A stretch of DNA of 7,036 nt from Candidatus Saliniplasma halalkaliphilum. Its GTDB lineage: Archaea > Thermoplasmatota > Thermoplasmata > Halarchaeoplasmatales > Halarchaeoplasmataceae. Below, in pieces: positions 1-5,123 of the stretch. The translations under genes and the position numbers were made by a program. The stretch lies in contig JAFDTG010000078.1 in the NCBI GenBank assembly GCA_019594235.1, forward strand, positions 1-7,036, read 5' to 3'. Each line of letters opens with the position of its first letter. The stretch's first letter is position 1. The notes beneath the pieces are model-generated. The model was not told the origin of the DNA and made no database searches. It saw only the letters and a program-made list of their open reading frames with translations.

Positions 1-2
1 GA

Positions 3-442
3 GAGTTCGAATTTCAGGGCGTAAAATATGTTTCGGTGGTAAATAAGCACGATATAGGCCATATCACCACCTTGAAGTACAAAGACACCCAATTGGATGT
101 TACAGACAGGGCTAGAACCTTCGTTGATTGTTTATCCCGGGTGGATCTTTCCGGCGGTTGGGAAGAATGTCTAAAAGTCTTGCAAATATAAAAGGTATCT
201 CAGTCCCGGATGTATCGGATGTTCTTTCTTCTTACGATAACAAAACACTGGAGTTGAAGTGCGGATACGTATTGGAATTACTATCAAACCATTCCCCTTT
301 CTACGAACATATCACCAAAGATGAGTTACACTCTCTTCGACCACGGGATGATTGGAAACCGGTCTACATCGACAGAGATGTGCCCAGCAAGTTAGAAAAA
401 GAATGGGGGTTTATGTCCCTGAAAAATTTGAAGGATTTCTAA
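3..442 (+). pseudogene. AbiEi-like antitoxin (type IV TA regulator), C-terminal part, frameshifted
   Basis: Seen: reading frame 3 is open from the window edge to a TAA at 189-191 and contains VTDRARTFVDCLSRVDLSGG. The similarity then continues in frame 2 as KSLANIKGISVPDVSDVLSS and on to a TAA at 440-442. The switch falls on the CTAAAAG run at 171-177 and is what loss of one A would give. Known: the C-terminal domain of AbiEi/COG5340 antitoxins carries the pattern VTdpeRTlvDcl...gG...v...l and then a GYlLELL-like helix; here this is CGYVLELLSNHSPFY. AbiEi proteins repress their own operon and counter the AbiEii nucleotidyltransferase. Context: an AbiEii remnant starts 11 nt downstream, which is the normal abiE order. 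Inference: a decaying antitoxin gene whose N-terminal winged helix lies outside the window. A TTG at 128 or ATG at 167 could start the frame-2 piece alone, but that piece would have no DNA-binding domain. A homopolymer sequencing error is the alternative to real decay. Confidence 0.72.
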
Positions 443-453
443 GGGGGATCTGA

Positions 454-726
454 ATGACACTTGAAGGATTCTCACAGGAAACAAGGGAAAAGATAGAACG
501 ATTATGCGATCTATTGGGATCTATAGAAAAATCAGAATTTGTTTCAAAAAGATTGTCACTTTACGGAGGGACTGTATTGAACTTCGTCTATCTTGATCAA
601 CCAAGGTTGTCCGAAGATCTTGATTTTAACTATCGTCATATTGACCAGGAAGATTGGGGTGAAGTGAGAGATAAAATAGATGAAAATTTGAAATATATCC
701 TGCGGTCCATTTGTTTTCTTTTCTGA
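454..726 (+). pseudogene. AbiEii-family nucleotidyltransferase toxin, N-terminal fragment (truncated)
   Basis: Seen: a 90-residue frame starts at ATG 454, 3 nt after the SD-like GGGGGATC, and directly follows the AbiEi remnant as in an operon. Residues 34-40 (LSLYGGT) and 51-58 (RLSEDLDF) form the nucleotidyltransferase active-site signature, with GG-T as nucleotide-binding turn and D55/D57 as metal ligands. Residues 69-84 match the following helix of the family. Known: AbiEii/DUF1814 proteins are usually about 200-300 residues and transfer nucleotides to RNA acceptors as type IV toxins. Only the first third is present here. The frame ends at TGA 724-726 after a non-family tail (CFLF). The next bases in the same frame encode the end of an unrelated ATPase, so the rest was probably lost by deletion. 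The fragment lacks the C-terminal helical half and is probably inactive. Confidence 0.75.
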
Positions 727-735
727 CCAACCCCC

Positions 736-855
736 ATGGAAAAACACGGTATCAAAAAAGGTTTGATACTTACGGAAGATGAAAAAGGTACGGTGGATAT
801 AGGCTCTAAAGAAGTCGAAGTGCTTCCAGTCTGGCTCTGGTTATTGAGAAAATGA
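736..855 (+). pseudogene. C-terminal remnant of DUF4143/COG1373 AAA ATPase
   Basis: Seen: the frame from ATG 736 to TGA 853-855 encodes about 39 residues, including KKGLILTEDEKGTVDIGSKE followed by VEVLPVWLWLL. Known: archaeal and bacterial COG1373 proteins (AAA ATPase with C-terminal DUF4143) end with a nuclease-like strand, roughly gLIiT.d..eei...gkkI.viPlWkWLL, which this matches end to end. The normal protein is about 400 residues, so over 90% is missing. There is no SD at the ATG, and the upstream bases in the same frame are the tail of the AbiEii fragment. Inference: it is a deletion relic, not an expressed peptide. These ATPases are often found among toxin-antitoxin-like accessory genes, which fits the neighbourhood. 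The family call rests on about 37 residues only. Confidence 0.55.
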
Positions 856-915
856 TATTTGATGATCTTGATAGGAGCGTTAGCGAGCTAGATGATCAGC
901 AGGTGGATGGTATTA

Positions 916-1326
916 TCAAGGGTGAATACGAATACCGAATCTTGCAAAATCGCTGTCGAAGGTAAAGATATGTGAGATGTCGTATTTTTCAATGTAAAAA
1001 ACAGATGTCCAGTCTACGAAGGATAATCCACTTTCTTCGATCCTGCTCCATACCTCTTTGAATCTCAGATCGAAAGGGTGTATGATGATATTTGAATCAC
1101 GTATCCTGTTTACTATGTCTACAGCGGCTTCGTAACTATAGTTATAGAGTAAGTAGGTGTAGGTTTCCTGGATAATAAAATCGGAGGTATGTATATGTCC
1201 AAAAGCTAGATCGCCTTTCCTGATGCTTTTTATGAAAGACAACGCTTCTTTGTGGTGTTTATCTCGTTTTTCATTCAATGCGACCCATGCACTCGTATCT
1301 ATGAAGATAGATGGTTTGGACGTCAT
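916..1326 (-). CDS. vapC: VapC-type PIN-domain ribonuclease toxin
   Basis: Known role: PIN toxins are Mg2+-dependent ribonucleases that cut tRNA, rRNA or mRNA when freed from their antitoxin. Seen: the N-terminus SIFIDTSAWVALNEKRDKHH carries the first catalytic Asp (D10). E54 lies in IIQETYTYL, D105 in SFVDWTSV, and D124/D126 in FTFDSDFARFG, so the acidic cluster is complete. The 136-residue length is normal and the protein ends with the usual R-I-x-P type tail (RIHP, then TGA). Start: ATG 1326 lies 1 nt after the antitoxin stop (TGA-A-ATG), ideal for translational coupling. An earlier in-frame ATG at 1350 would overlap the antitoxin by 23 bp and add eight residues without family similarity. 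It is co-transcribed with the RHH antitoxin gene upstream on the - strand. All key residues are present, so it should be active. Confidence 0.9.
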   Translation of the reverse strand: MTSKPSIFIDTSAWVALNEKRDKHHKEALSFIKSIRKGDLAFGHIHTSDFIIQETYTYLLYNYSYEAAVDIVNRIRDSNIIIHPFDLRFKEVWSRIEESGLSFVDWTSVFYIEKYDISHIFTFDSDFARFGIRIHP

Positions 1327-1327
1327 T

Positions 1328-1555
1328 TCATCTACCGTACAATACTTCATCTATCGATGAGTCGCTCTTCGGTTCGTCGTCTCTGGGATCGGTACCGAAA
1401 CACGCTGCGGTCCAGTCCGGAATTTTACCTTTAATTTCTTCATCGATGAGTTCTCTCAATAAGGCAGAGATCGTTTTTCCTCTTTCATCAGCAATATTTT
1501 TGATTATTTCTACTTCTTCACGGCTAACCTTGGTACTCAGCACTTTTTCAGTCAT
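1328..1555 (-). CDS. vapB: RHH-type antitoxin of the PIN toxin (VapB)
   Basis: Seen: the 75-residue protein begins MTEKVLSTKVSREEVEIIKN, a short beta strand plus helix. Then ADERGKTISALLRELIDEEI forms the turn and second helix of a ribbon-helix-helix DNA-binding domain (residues 1-45). The C-terminal 30 residues are acidic and disordered (DPRDDEPKSDSSIDEVLYG), as in VapB tails that thread into the PIN active site. Start: ATG 1555 is preferred over the TTG at 1603, because it lies about 28 bp from a TATA-like box (leaderless transcript) and the extra 16 residues look like translated promoter. It is the first gene of a two-gene operon with the PIN toxin. Inference: the protein neutralises the toxin and, with it, represses the operon through the palindrome at 1566-1579. 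Confidence 0.83.
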   Translation of the reverse strand: MTEKVLSTKVSREEVEIIKNIADERGKTISALLRELIDEEIKGKIPDWTAACFGTDPRDDEPKSDSSIDEVLYGR

Positions 1556-1565
1556 TGGTATACTA

Positions 1566-1587
1566 AGGTAGACGTACCTATTAATAA
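1566..1587 (-). promoter_or_regulatory. TATA-like box and palindromic operator of the RHH/PIN operon
   Basis: Seen: on the - strand TTATTAATA (1579-1587) is centred about 28 bp before the antitoxin ATG. That is the archaeal TATA-to-TSS distance for a leaderless mRNA. Directly downstream lies a perfect inverted repeat, AGGTA-GACG-TACCT (1566-1579), between the TATA box and the start codon. Inference: RHH binding here would block polymerase loading, giving classical TA autorepression. No BRE could be defined with confidence. Confidence 0.5.
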
Positions 1588-1602
1588 CTTTTTGTTTTTC
1601 CA

Positions 1603-1690
1603 CTGATCATTCCGTTTCCATCGAAATAGATATACGCCCCACACATAAGACGAAGTGCTTCTAGCCTGGTTATCGAAGAAACGATCTTGA
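1603..1690 (+). pseudogene. Possible second relic of a DUF4143 ATPase C-terminus
   Basis: Seen: GATATAcGCcCc (1630-1641), CGAAGTGCTTC (1651-1661) and CTGGTTAT (1665-1672) line up in order with GATATAgGCtCt (796-807), CGAAGTGCTTC and CTGGTTAT around 816-844. A 6-nt gap falls between the last two blocks. In one frame LIIP aligns with LILT of the first relic, and IDI with VDI. The coding frame is broken by stops and indels. The match was found by eye over about 70 nt, so it may be partly chance. If real, related DNA flanks the RHH/PIN operon on both sides. The rest of 1690-1945 shows no intact gene, only short frames plus a TTTAAC-TC-GTTAAA inverted repeat at 1861-1874. Confidence 0.25.
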
Positions 1691-1945
1691 ATATTCCACG
1701 GGAGAGCAGGTTTGATCTAGCACGATCTTTGTATATCGGGCTGGGGCATGATGTGAAGCTCATGAGGGATTTTACGACCGAATGAATTTGGGTGAACGTA
1801 GTGAACCCCGAAGTGCATATACACCCATTTATACGTTCCGAGCTTGCGAGGACGAGGATTTTTAACTCGTTAAATCACCGAAGTAGTCGTTGGATAAAAG
1901 AGGTTCTACAGAAGCGTCGTTTTGTGGGTCAGGGTGTGCATAACA

Positions 1946-2356
1946 CTATTTCTTATTTACTCTTTTCAGATATTCAGGAGCTCGTAAAACTTCAATTTCA
2001 GTCCCCTCATATTCTAACAGGTCTTTGTCACCTGAAATTATGAAGTTACACTCCATTTTCTCAGCACAAGCGACCACATGTGCGTCATACCTATCTCTAA
2101 TATCATCAAAATCTTCTATAGACTCACAATAAACTTCTTTGTCGATGATCGTAATATTAGACAGCTCTATGAATTTTTCGAACATATCGAAGTGTGCTGG
2201 AAATTTTTTTATGATCACTCTAGTAGTTTCTTCAAGGATATGTTCAGAAATGAATACTTCATTTTCTTCTAAACCCTTTTTTATCAGTTCTAACTCATTT
2301 TTGTCGAAAACGATAGCTGAAACGAGAACATTCGTATCGATGAAAAGGCGATTCAT
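1946..2356 (-). CDS. PIN_3-family toxin (PIN-domain ribonuclease)
   Basis: Seen: 136 residues from ATG 2356, starting MNRLFIDTNVLVSAIVFDKN with catalytic D7. The pair E42/E43 lies in ILEETTRVI, D91 in RDRYDAHVVACAEK, and D110/D112 in FIISGDKDLLEYEG; all PIN acidic positions are filled. Known: this layout, with a late DxxVvacA and SGDkDLL, belongs to the PIN_3 group of putative toxins (TIGR00305-like), single-strand RNases usually paired with small antitoxins. Start: the ATG overlaps the antitoxin stop (ATGA at 2353-2356), giving translational coupling. A TTG at 2365 is possible but unlikely. It ends in TAG after a lysine-rich tail. It is co-transcribed with the AbrB-type antitoxin. Nothing suggests inactivation. 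The exact RNA target cannot be read from sequence. Confidence 0.88.
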   Translation of the reverse strand: MNRLFIDTNVLVSAIVFDKNELELIKKGLEENEVFISEHILEETTRVIIKKFPAHFDMFEKFIELSNITIIDKEVYCESIEDFDDIRDRYDAHVVACAEKMECNFIISGDKDLLEYEGTEIEVLRAPEYLKRVNKK

Positions 2357-2607
2357 TCTGCCCAAACCTCTTCCCTCGATTCCTCGATTGCTTTCTCAAT
2401 GTCTTTTTTAGTTATGTTTTTTGAGTCAGCCTCTTTTTTGAAGGCCTTTGAAATCTCTTCAAGTTTTGAGGTTATTTTTTTCAGTATTATATAGTCACCT
2501 ATTGAATCTACAGCGATATAGTTGTCTTTATCTATACCCATCTCTTCTCTTATCTCCGAGGGGAGAGTTATTTGGCCTTTGCTGGTGACCTTTATCACTT
2601 TAGTCAT
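2353..2607 (-). CDS. AbrB/SpoVT-type antitoxin of the PIN_3 toxin
   Basis: Seen: 84 residues. Residues 1-45 are a classic swapped-hairpin AbrB/MazE fold: IKVTSKGQITLPSEIREEMG, then a DxxGDYIILKK strand. The remainder is a charged helix and an acidic C-terminus (IEKAIEESREEVWAE), the part expected to wrap the toxin. Known: AbrB-fold antitoxins dimerise to bind operator DNA and partner with PIN or MazF toxins. Start: ATG 2607 is the only good choice, with a TATA-like tract about 34 bp upstream, so the leader is very short or absent. It is the first gene of the operon and overlaps the toxin start by ATGA. Probably autoregulated through the inverted repeat at 2621-2635. Confidence 0.9.
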   Translation of the reverse strand: MTKVIKVTSKGQITLPSEIREEMGIDKDNYIAVDSIGDYIILKKITSKLEEISKAFKKEADSKNITKKDIEKAIEESREEVWAE

Positions 2608-2620
2608 CTTATCATGTAAT

Positions 2621-2647
2621 GTAAGAATTCCTTACTATTTATTTATT
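2621..2647 (-). promoter_or_regulatory. TATA-like tract and inverted-repeat operator of the AbrB/PIN_3 operon
   Basis: Seen: read on the - strand, AATAAATAAATA (2636-2647) is followed at once by the perfect inverted repeat GTAAG-GAATT-CTTAC (2621-2635), then 13 nt to the antitoxin ATG. The TATA-to-start distance of about 34 bp implies a leader under 10 nt. The order TATA, palindrome, start is the same as in the neighbouring RHH/PIN operon, although the palindromes differ in sequence. Inference: operator for the antitoxin. Confidence 0.5.
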
Positions 2648-2748
2648 CTCCTTTTTCTCTTGATCTTTAGCATAAAAAATCTTTCCAGTGATACGCACAC
2701 TCAGTAGTTCGTTCTTCAAGTAATGATGACACACAAAACCCTTTCATC

Positions 2749-2946
2749 CTAACGATTTCGCTTAACTCGAGAATAAATGAAAGTGAATGCTGTACCCCCA
2801 TAGAGTGAAAGGCGATCCCTTAAGAACTTAACTGTAGATATATCCTCAAGGATGTCTGCTATCCTGCAAACATTTTCTACCATCCTAGGTTCGAATCCAT
2901 ACTCTCCTGCCAAAATATCGACATTGAAATCTAGATGGAGGTTCAC
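2749..2946 (-). pseudogene. Second AbiEii-family nucleotidyltransferase, N-terminal fragment
   Basis: Seen: a 65-residue frame begins at GTG 2946. Residues 13-48 (AGEYGFEPRMVENVCRIADI and on through LRDRLSLYG) are the helical lead-in of the AbiEii family. Residues 45-52, RLSLYGGT, are the nucleotide-binding turn and are identical to the copy at 454-726. The frame stops at TAG after YSRVKRNR, before the RlSeDlDf metal-binding motif. The catalytic aspartates are therefore absent and the product cannot be an active nucleotidyltransferase. No antitoxin gene is found upstream. Downstream, to about 2647, the same strand holds only short frames of unknown origin (for example one ending IFYAKDQEKKENK), perhaps further relics. 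Start choice is uncertain, and the family call rests on the GGT motif plus the helix pattern. Confidence 0.62.
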
Positions 2947-3045
2947 CTCAACTAACTATATCATCAAGTGGAGGGTCTGGATGGAAGTAAAGAGGAGAGA
3001 GAAAATGTTCTACACCCACCCTAAGTAAAAATAATTTTGGAAAAG

Positions 3046-3073
3046 ACTAAATACCACTAAATACCATATTTAG
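3046..3073 (+). promoter_or_regulatory. Repeated/inverted operator and TATA region of the HTH-PAS regulator
   Basis: Seen: the 10-mer ACTAAATACC occurs twice in tandem (3046-3055 and 3056-3065). The second copy forms a perfect inverted repeat with the following bases: CTAAATA-CCA-TATTTAG (3057-3073). There are thus three CTAAATA half sites, the two direct ones exactly 10 bp (one helical turn) apart. The half site is itself TATA-like, and its second copy lies about 28 bp from the GTG at 3088. Inference: a combined TATA box and binding site for a dimeric winged-helix protein, most simply the downstream regulator itself. Confidence 0.55.
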
Positions 3074-3087
3074 AAAGGGTAATAGCA

Positions 3088-4080
3088 GTGACAATGGCTA
3101 AACTCAAGCAAGAGTTGTCTTACCTGATATTGGGGCAGCAGGGCGGCGAGAACCGTATCAAGATATTGGAAAGCATAAGAGAGAGATCTTATAATCTCAA
3201 TCAATTGTCCAATGAGTTAGACCTCAATTATCGAACGATAAAACACCACATAGATATACTGCTGGATCATGATCTGGTCGTATCCTCCGGAGAAGGATAC
3301 GGTGATGTGTATTTTTTAAGCTCCAAGTTGGAAGAAAACTATGATCTTTTAAAAGAGATAGAAAGCAAACTCCATACGGTCTCAAAATCACCGGAATTGT
3401 ACAAAAAGATAAGAGACCAGACCCGAGATGGGTTGATCATCCTGGATGAGAGTAAGGATGTGATCTTCCTCAATAAAAGAGCAAAGGAGATAACTGGGTA
3501 CAAAGAGAAGAACCTTCTGGGAAAGAACATAATGGAATTGTTAAAATCAGAGATATATAAAGATCTTGAACAGGCGGTCTTAACCAATGATGAGATCGTC
3601 AAAAAGAATGTCGATATGGAAACGAAGAACGGAGACCATAAATCCGTCATAATCACCATGGATTATTTTCAATTCGATGGTGAAGATTATAAAGGCTTCT
3701 CTCTGCTTTTAACTGATATCACTACAGAAAGAAAACTGAATGATATTTTAGAAGCCCTGATGGAACATTCCGATGTGATGATGGCCTATCTAGATTCGAA
3801 TTTTTATCTGCTTTATGCGAATTCCGCCTATGCTGAACAAACCGAACATAACCCGAAGGAGCTCGCAGGGATGAATCACTTCGATCTTTTCCCAAATGGT
3901 GAAAACAAGAGGCTCTTTGAACAGGTGATAGAAAAGAAAAAAAAGAGAACGATCAAAGACAGAGATCTACTCACCTCAGAGGGCTCTAACCAGGAGGGTA
4001 TATACTGGTCCCTGGAGCCGGTCAAAGATAAAGAAGCCGGTGTCAAAGGGTTGGTACTTTCTTCTTACAAGACAACTTGA
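3088..4080 (+). CDS. Winged-HTH, PAS-PAS sensory transcriptional regulator
   Basis: Seen: 330 residues. Residues 18-80 form an ArsR-like winged helix: ENRIKILESIRERSYNLNQL, then the recognition helix NELDLNYRTIKHHIDILL, then wing GEGYGDVYFLS. Residues 100-218 are a PAS domain (TRDGLIILDESKDVIFLNKR, KEITGYKEKNLLGKNIMEL, closing with FSLLLTDITTERK). Residues 219-328 are a second PAS-like domain (MMAYLDSNFYLLYANSAYAE, FDLFPNGENKRLFEQV). There is no histidine-kinase, ATPase or receiver module and no membrane segment, so this is a one-component cytoplasmic sensor. Known: PAS domains bind heme, flavin or small ligands; the ligand here is not evident. Start: GTG 3088 lies 7 nt after GGGT; ATG 3094 is equally possible. 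It stands alone, with an unusual operator upstream, so autoregulation is likely. It converges with the isochorismatase gene at 3 bp. Confidence 0.88.
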   Translation: MTMAKLKQELSYLILGQQGGENRIKILESIRERSYNLNQLSNELDLNYRTIKHHIDILLDHDLVVSSGEGYGDVYFLSSKLEENYDLLKEIESKLHTVSKSPELYKKIRDQTRDGLIILDESKDVIFLNKRAKEITGYKEKNLLGKNIMELLKSEIYKDLEQAVLTNDEIVKKNVDMETKNGDHKSVIITMDYFQFDGEDYKGFSLLLTDITTERKLNDILEALMEHSDVMMAYLDSNFYLLYANSAYAEQTEHNPKELAGMNHFDLFPNGENKRLFEQVIEKKKKRTIKDRDLLTSEGSNQEGIYWSLEPVKDKEAGVKGLVLSSYKTT

Positions 4081-4083
4081 TAG

Positions 4084-4734
4084 TTACAGCAGATCCAAAA
4101 TATCTTCGGTCGATGTTATTATAACTTTATTATCATGGATAATATCCAGTGCCTTTTCATGTATCGATTCTGAAAAGGCCGCTGTGGAATCTTCCACCAA
4201 GATGACACGATAATTGTTTTCCACGGCCTGAAGCACAGAGGCCTCAACACATTCGTTAGTCAGGACTCCAGCCATTATGAGGGTGTTTATGCCGTCTTCC
4301 TTGAGCATGGAGTCTAGTTCTGTCCCCTCGAACATATCCGGATCGTCCTTGGTGATCACGACCTCGTCGTTCATGGGCATGATCTCTTCGAGTATCACAC
4401 CCTCACTTTCTAGATCTTCAGGATCAGCTTTTGCCTCTTCTGTATCTTCACTGAAAAAAGGATGAGACCTGATCTTGGTGAATATTACCGGTAGCTCAAT
4501 TCCTCTGAAGCATTTTAATAGTCTCTGGATGTTCGGGATTATATCGTTTTGTATCCGGTCGTGATAGTAGTCGTATCCCTCTCTCACCCCTAACTCTTCT
4601 GCATACTTCAGAACACCGTGTCCCTGGGCGGTTATATTGTACTGCACATCTATGATTATCAGTGCTAGCTTACTCTCTGATAACTCTTCTCGAGTCAGCG
4701 GTGAAGACAGTTCCTTTAAAGGGATTTCTTTTAT
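4084..4734 (-). CDS. Isochorismatase-family cysteine hydrolase, non-canonical or lost start codon
   Basis: Known: this family (isochorismatase, nicotinamidase, N-carbamoyl amidohydrolases) uses an Asp-Lys-Cys triad. Seen, numbering from the ATA codon at 4732-4734: LALIIIDVQYN gives D29, EVVITKDDPDMF gives K129, and MAGVLTNECVEASV gives C162 with the usual cis-peptide turn before it. The length of 216 residues is normal. Substrate is not readable. Start: the first ATG/GTG/TTG in frame is GTG 4647, inside the IIIDVQ strand, and would remove the catalytic Asp. Upstream of it the frame stays open and protein-like (IKEIPLKELSSPLTREELSE) back to a TAG at 4735-4737, with no standard start. The SD AGGTGAT (4739-4745) sits 4 nt before ATA 4734, so initiation at ATA, or an ATG-to-ATA mutation, is the best reading. 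It is a single gene, tail-to-tail with the PAS regulator. Confidence 0.85.
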   Translation of the reverse strand: MKEIPLKELSSPLTREELSESKLALIIIDVQYNITAQGHGVLKYAEELGVREGYDYYHDRIQNDIIPNIQRLLKCFRGIELPVIFTKIRSHPFFSEDTEEAKADPEDLESEGVILEEIMPMNDEVVITKDDPDMFEGTELDSMLKEDGINTLIMAGVLTNECVEASVLQAVENNYRVILVEDSTAAFSESIHEKALDIIHDNKVIITSTEDILDLL

Positions 4735-4738
4735 CTAT

Positions 4739-4745
4739 ATCACCT
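4739..4745 (-). promoter_or_regulatory. Shine-Dalgarno site pointing to the ATA codon of the isochorismatase gene
   Basis: Seen: AGGTGAT on the - strand ends 4 nt before ATA 4734. The small antitoxin at 5124 uses the same GGTGAT 3 nt before its ATG, so this is a working ribosome site type in the genome. No ATG, GTG or TTG follows within the proper distance in the hydrolase frame. Confidence 0.5.
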
Positions 4746-4816
4746 GTAATCCCGACATCCCATTTGACCCATATACATCTTTTCATAACGGCATCTTCTC
4801 CGTTCCAAAGTTTGAA

Positions 4817-4823
4817 TTTATAA
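4817..4823 (-). promoter_or_regulatory. TATA-like box upstream of the isochorismatase gene
   Basis: Seen: TTATAAA on the - strand. With the usual 25-27 bp spacing, transcription would begin near 4793. That leaves a leader of about 60 nt to the SD and ATA codon, consistent with a leadered, SD-dependent gene. AT-rich surroundings make the exact box uncertain. Confidence 0.35.
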
Positions 4824-4920
4824 CAGAATTGTAAGTGAATTATACTTGAATATCAGCAGATTTACATTCGATTTTGAAATAGCCTTATTTGTATACATCA
4901 CTTTTAACGGGATAAGAACC

Positions 4921-4990
4921 CTATGCATAGGTGGAGGCCGTACGTAAAAGGGAAAAGGGAGGGTACTCCATCTATGTGTAGACATTTTTT
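4921..4990 (+). ncRNA. Long hairpin with purine-rich loop followed by T6 (candidate small RNA or terminator)
   Basis: Seen: bases 4921-4936 (CTATGCATAGGTGGAG) pair with 4966-4981 (CTCCATCTATGTGTAG) over 16 uninterrupted positions, 13 Watson-Crick and 3 G-U. All three wobbles are G-U only in the + strand RNA; in the - strand they would be A-C mismatches, so a + strand transcript is favoured. The loop (about 29 nt) is purine-rich, with three GGG tracts including GGGAGGG, and resembles an SD. T6 follows at 4985-4990. No protein gene covers it and the surroundings are much more AT-rich. The nearest + strand gene upstream (the PAS regulator) ends 840 nt away, so it is not that gene's simple terminator. 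Alternatives: a MITE-like element, or the 3' end of an unseen transcript. The rest of 4835-5105 shows nothing else convincing. Confidence 0.42.
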
Positions 4991-5114
4991 AATTTCAAGA
5001 GAAGTATTCTCACTGGTTTAGTAGAAGAAGATATCTCTACCGAGAGGTATATTAGAAAGATGACTTCCAATTAAAAAACCAAAATTATTAAGCAGAGTCA
5101 TCGTATTGACTATA

Positions 5115-5120
5115 GGTGAT
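5115..5120 (+). promoter_or_regulatory. Shine-Dalgarno site GGTGAT deciding the start of the small antitoxin
   Basis: Seen: GGTGAT ends 3 nt before ATG 5124. It selects that ATG over the TTG at 5106, which lies upstream of the site. Confidence 0.6.
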
Positions 5121-5123
5121 AAA

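Noticed and set aside
1581..1763. 60-residue - strand frame upstream of the RHH antitoxin
   Set aside because: It ends inside the antitoxin promoter, has no SD or TATA, and covers the suspected ATPase relic on the opposite strand.
1792..2043. 83-residue + strand frame
   Set aside because: Half of it is antisense to the PIN_3 toxin and the rest is low-information sequence; no SD or motif.
3339..3659. 106-residue - strand frame
   Set aside because: Shadow of the PAS regulator; hydrophobic/Ser-rich composition is expected from antisense of acidic/Lys-rich codons.
4732..4758. Pyrrolysine read-through of the in-frame UAG at 4735-4737 from ATG 4758
   Set aside because: TAG is used as an ordinary stop for the PIN_3 toxin and the orphan antitoxin in this window, no Pyl function is known in this family, and the SD lies between that ATG and the TAG. 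An ATA or lost start is simpler.
4920..4931. 12-bp palindrome CCTATGCATAGG as a protein operator
   Set aside because: It overlaps the left arm of the longer 16-bp hairpin, which explains more of the sequence; no nearby start codon would be controlled by it.
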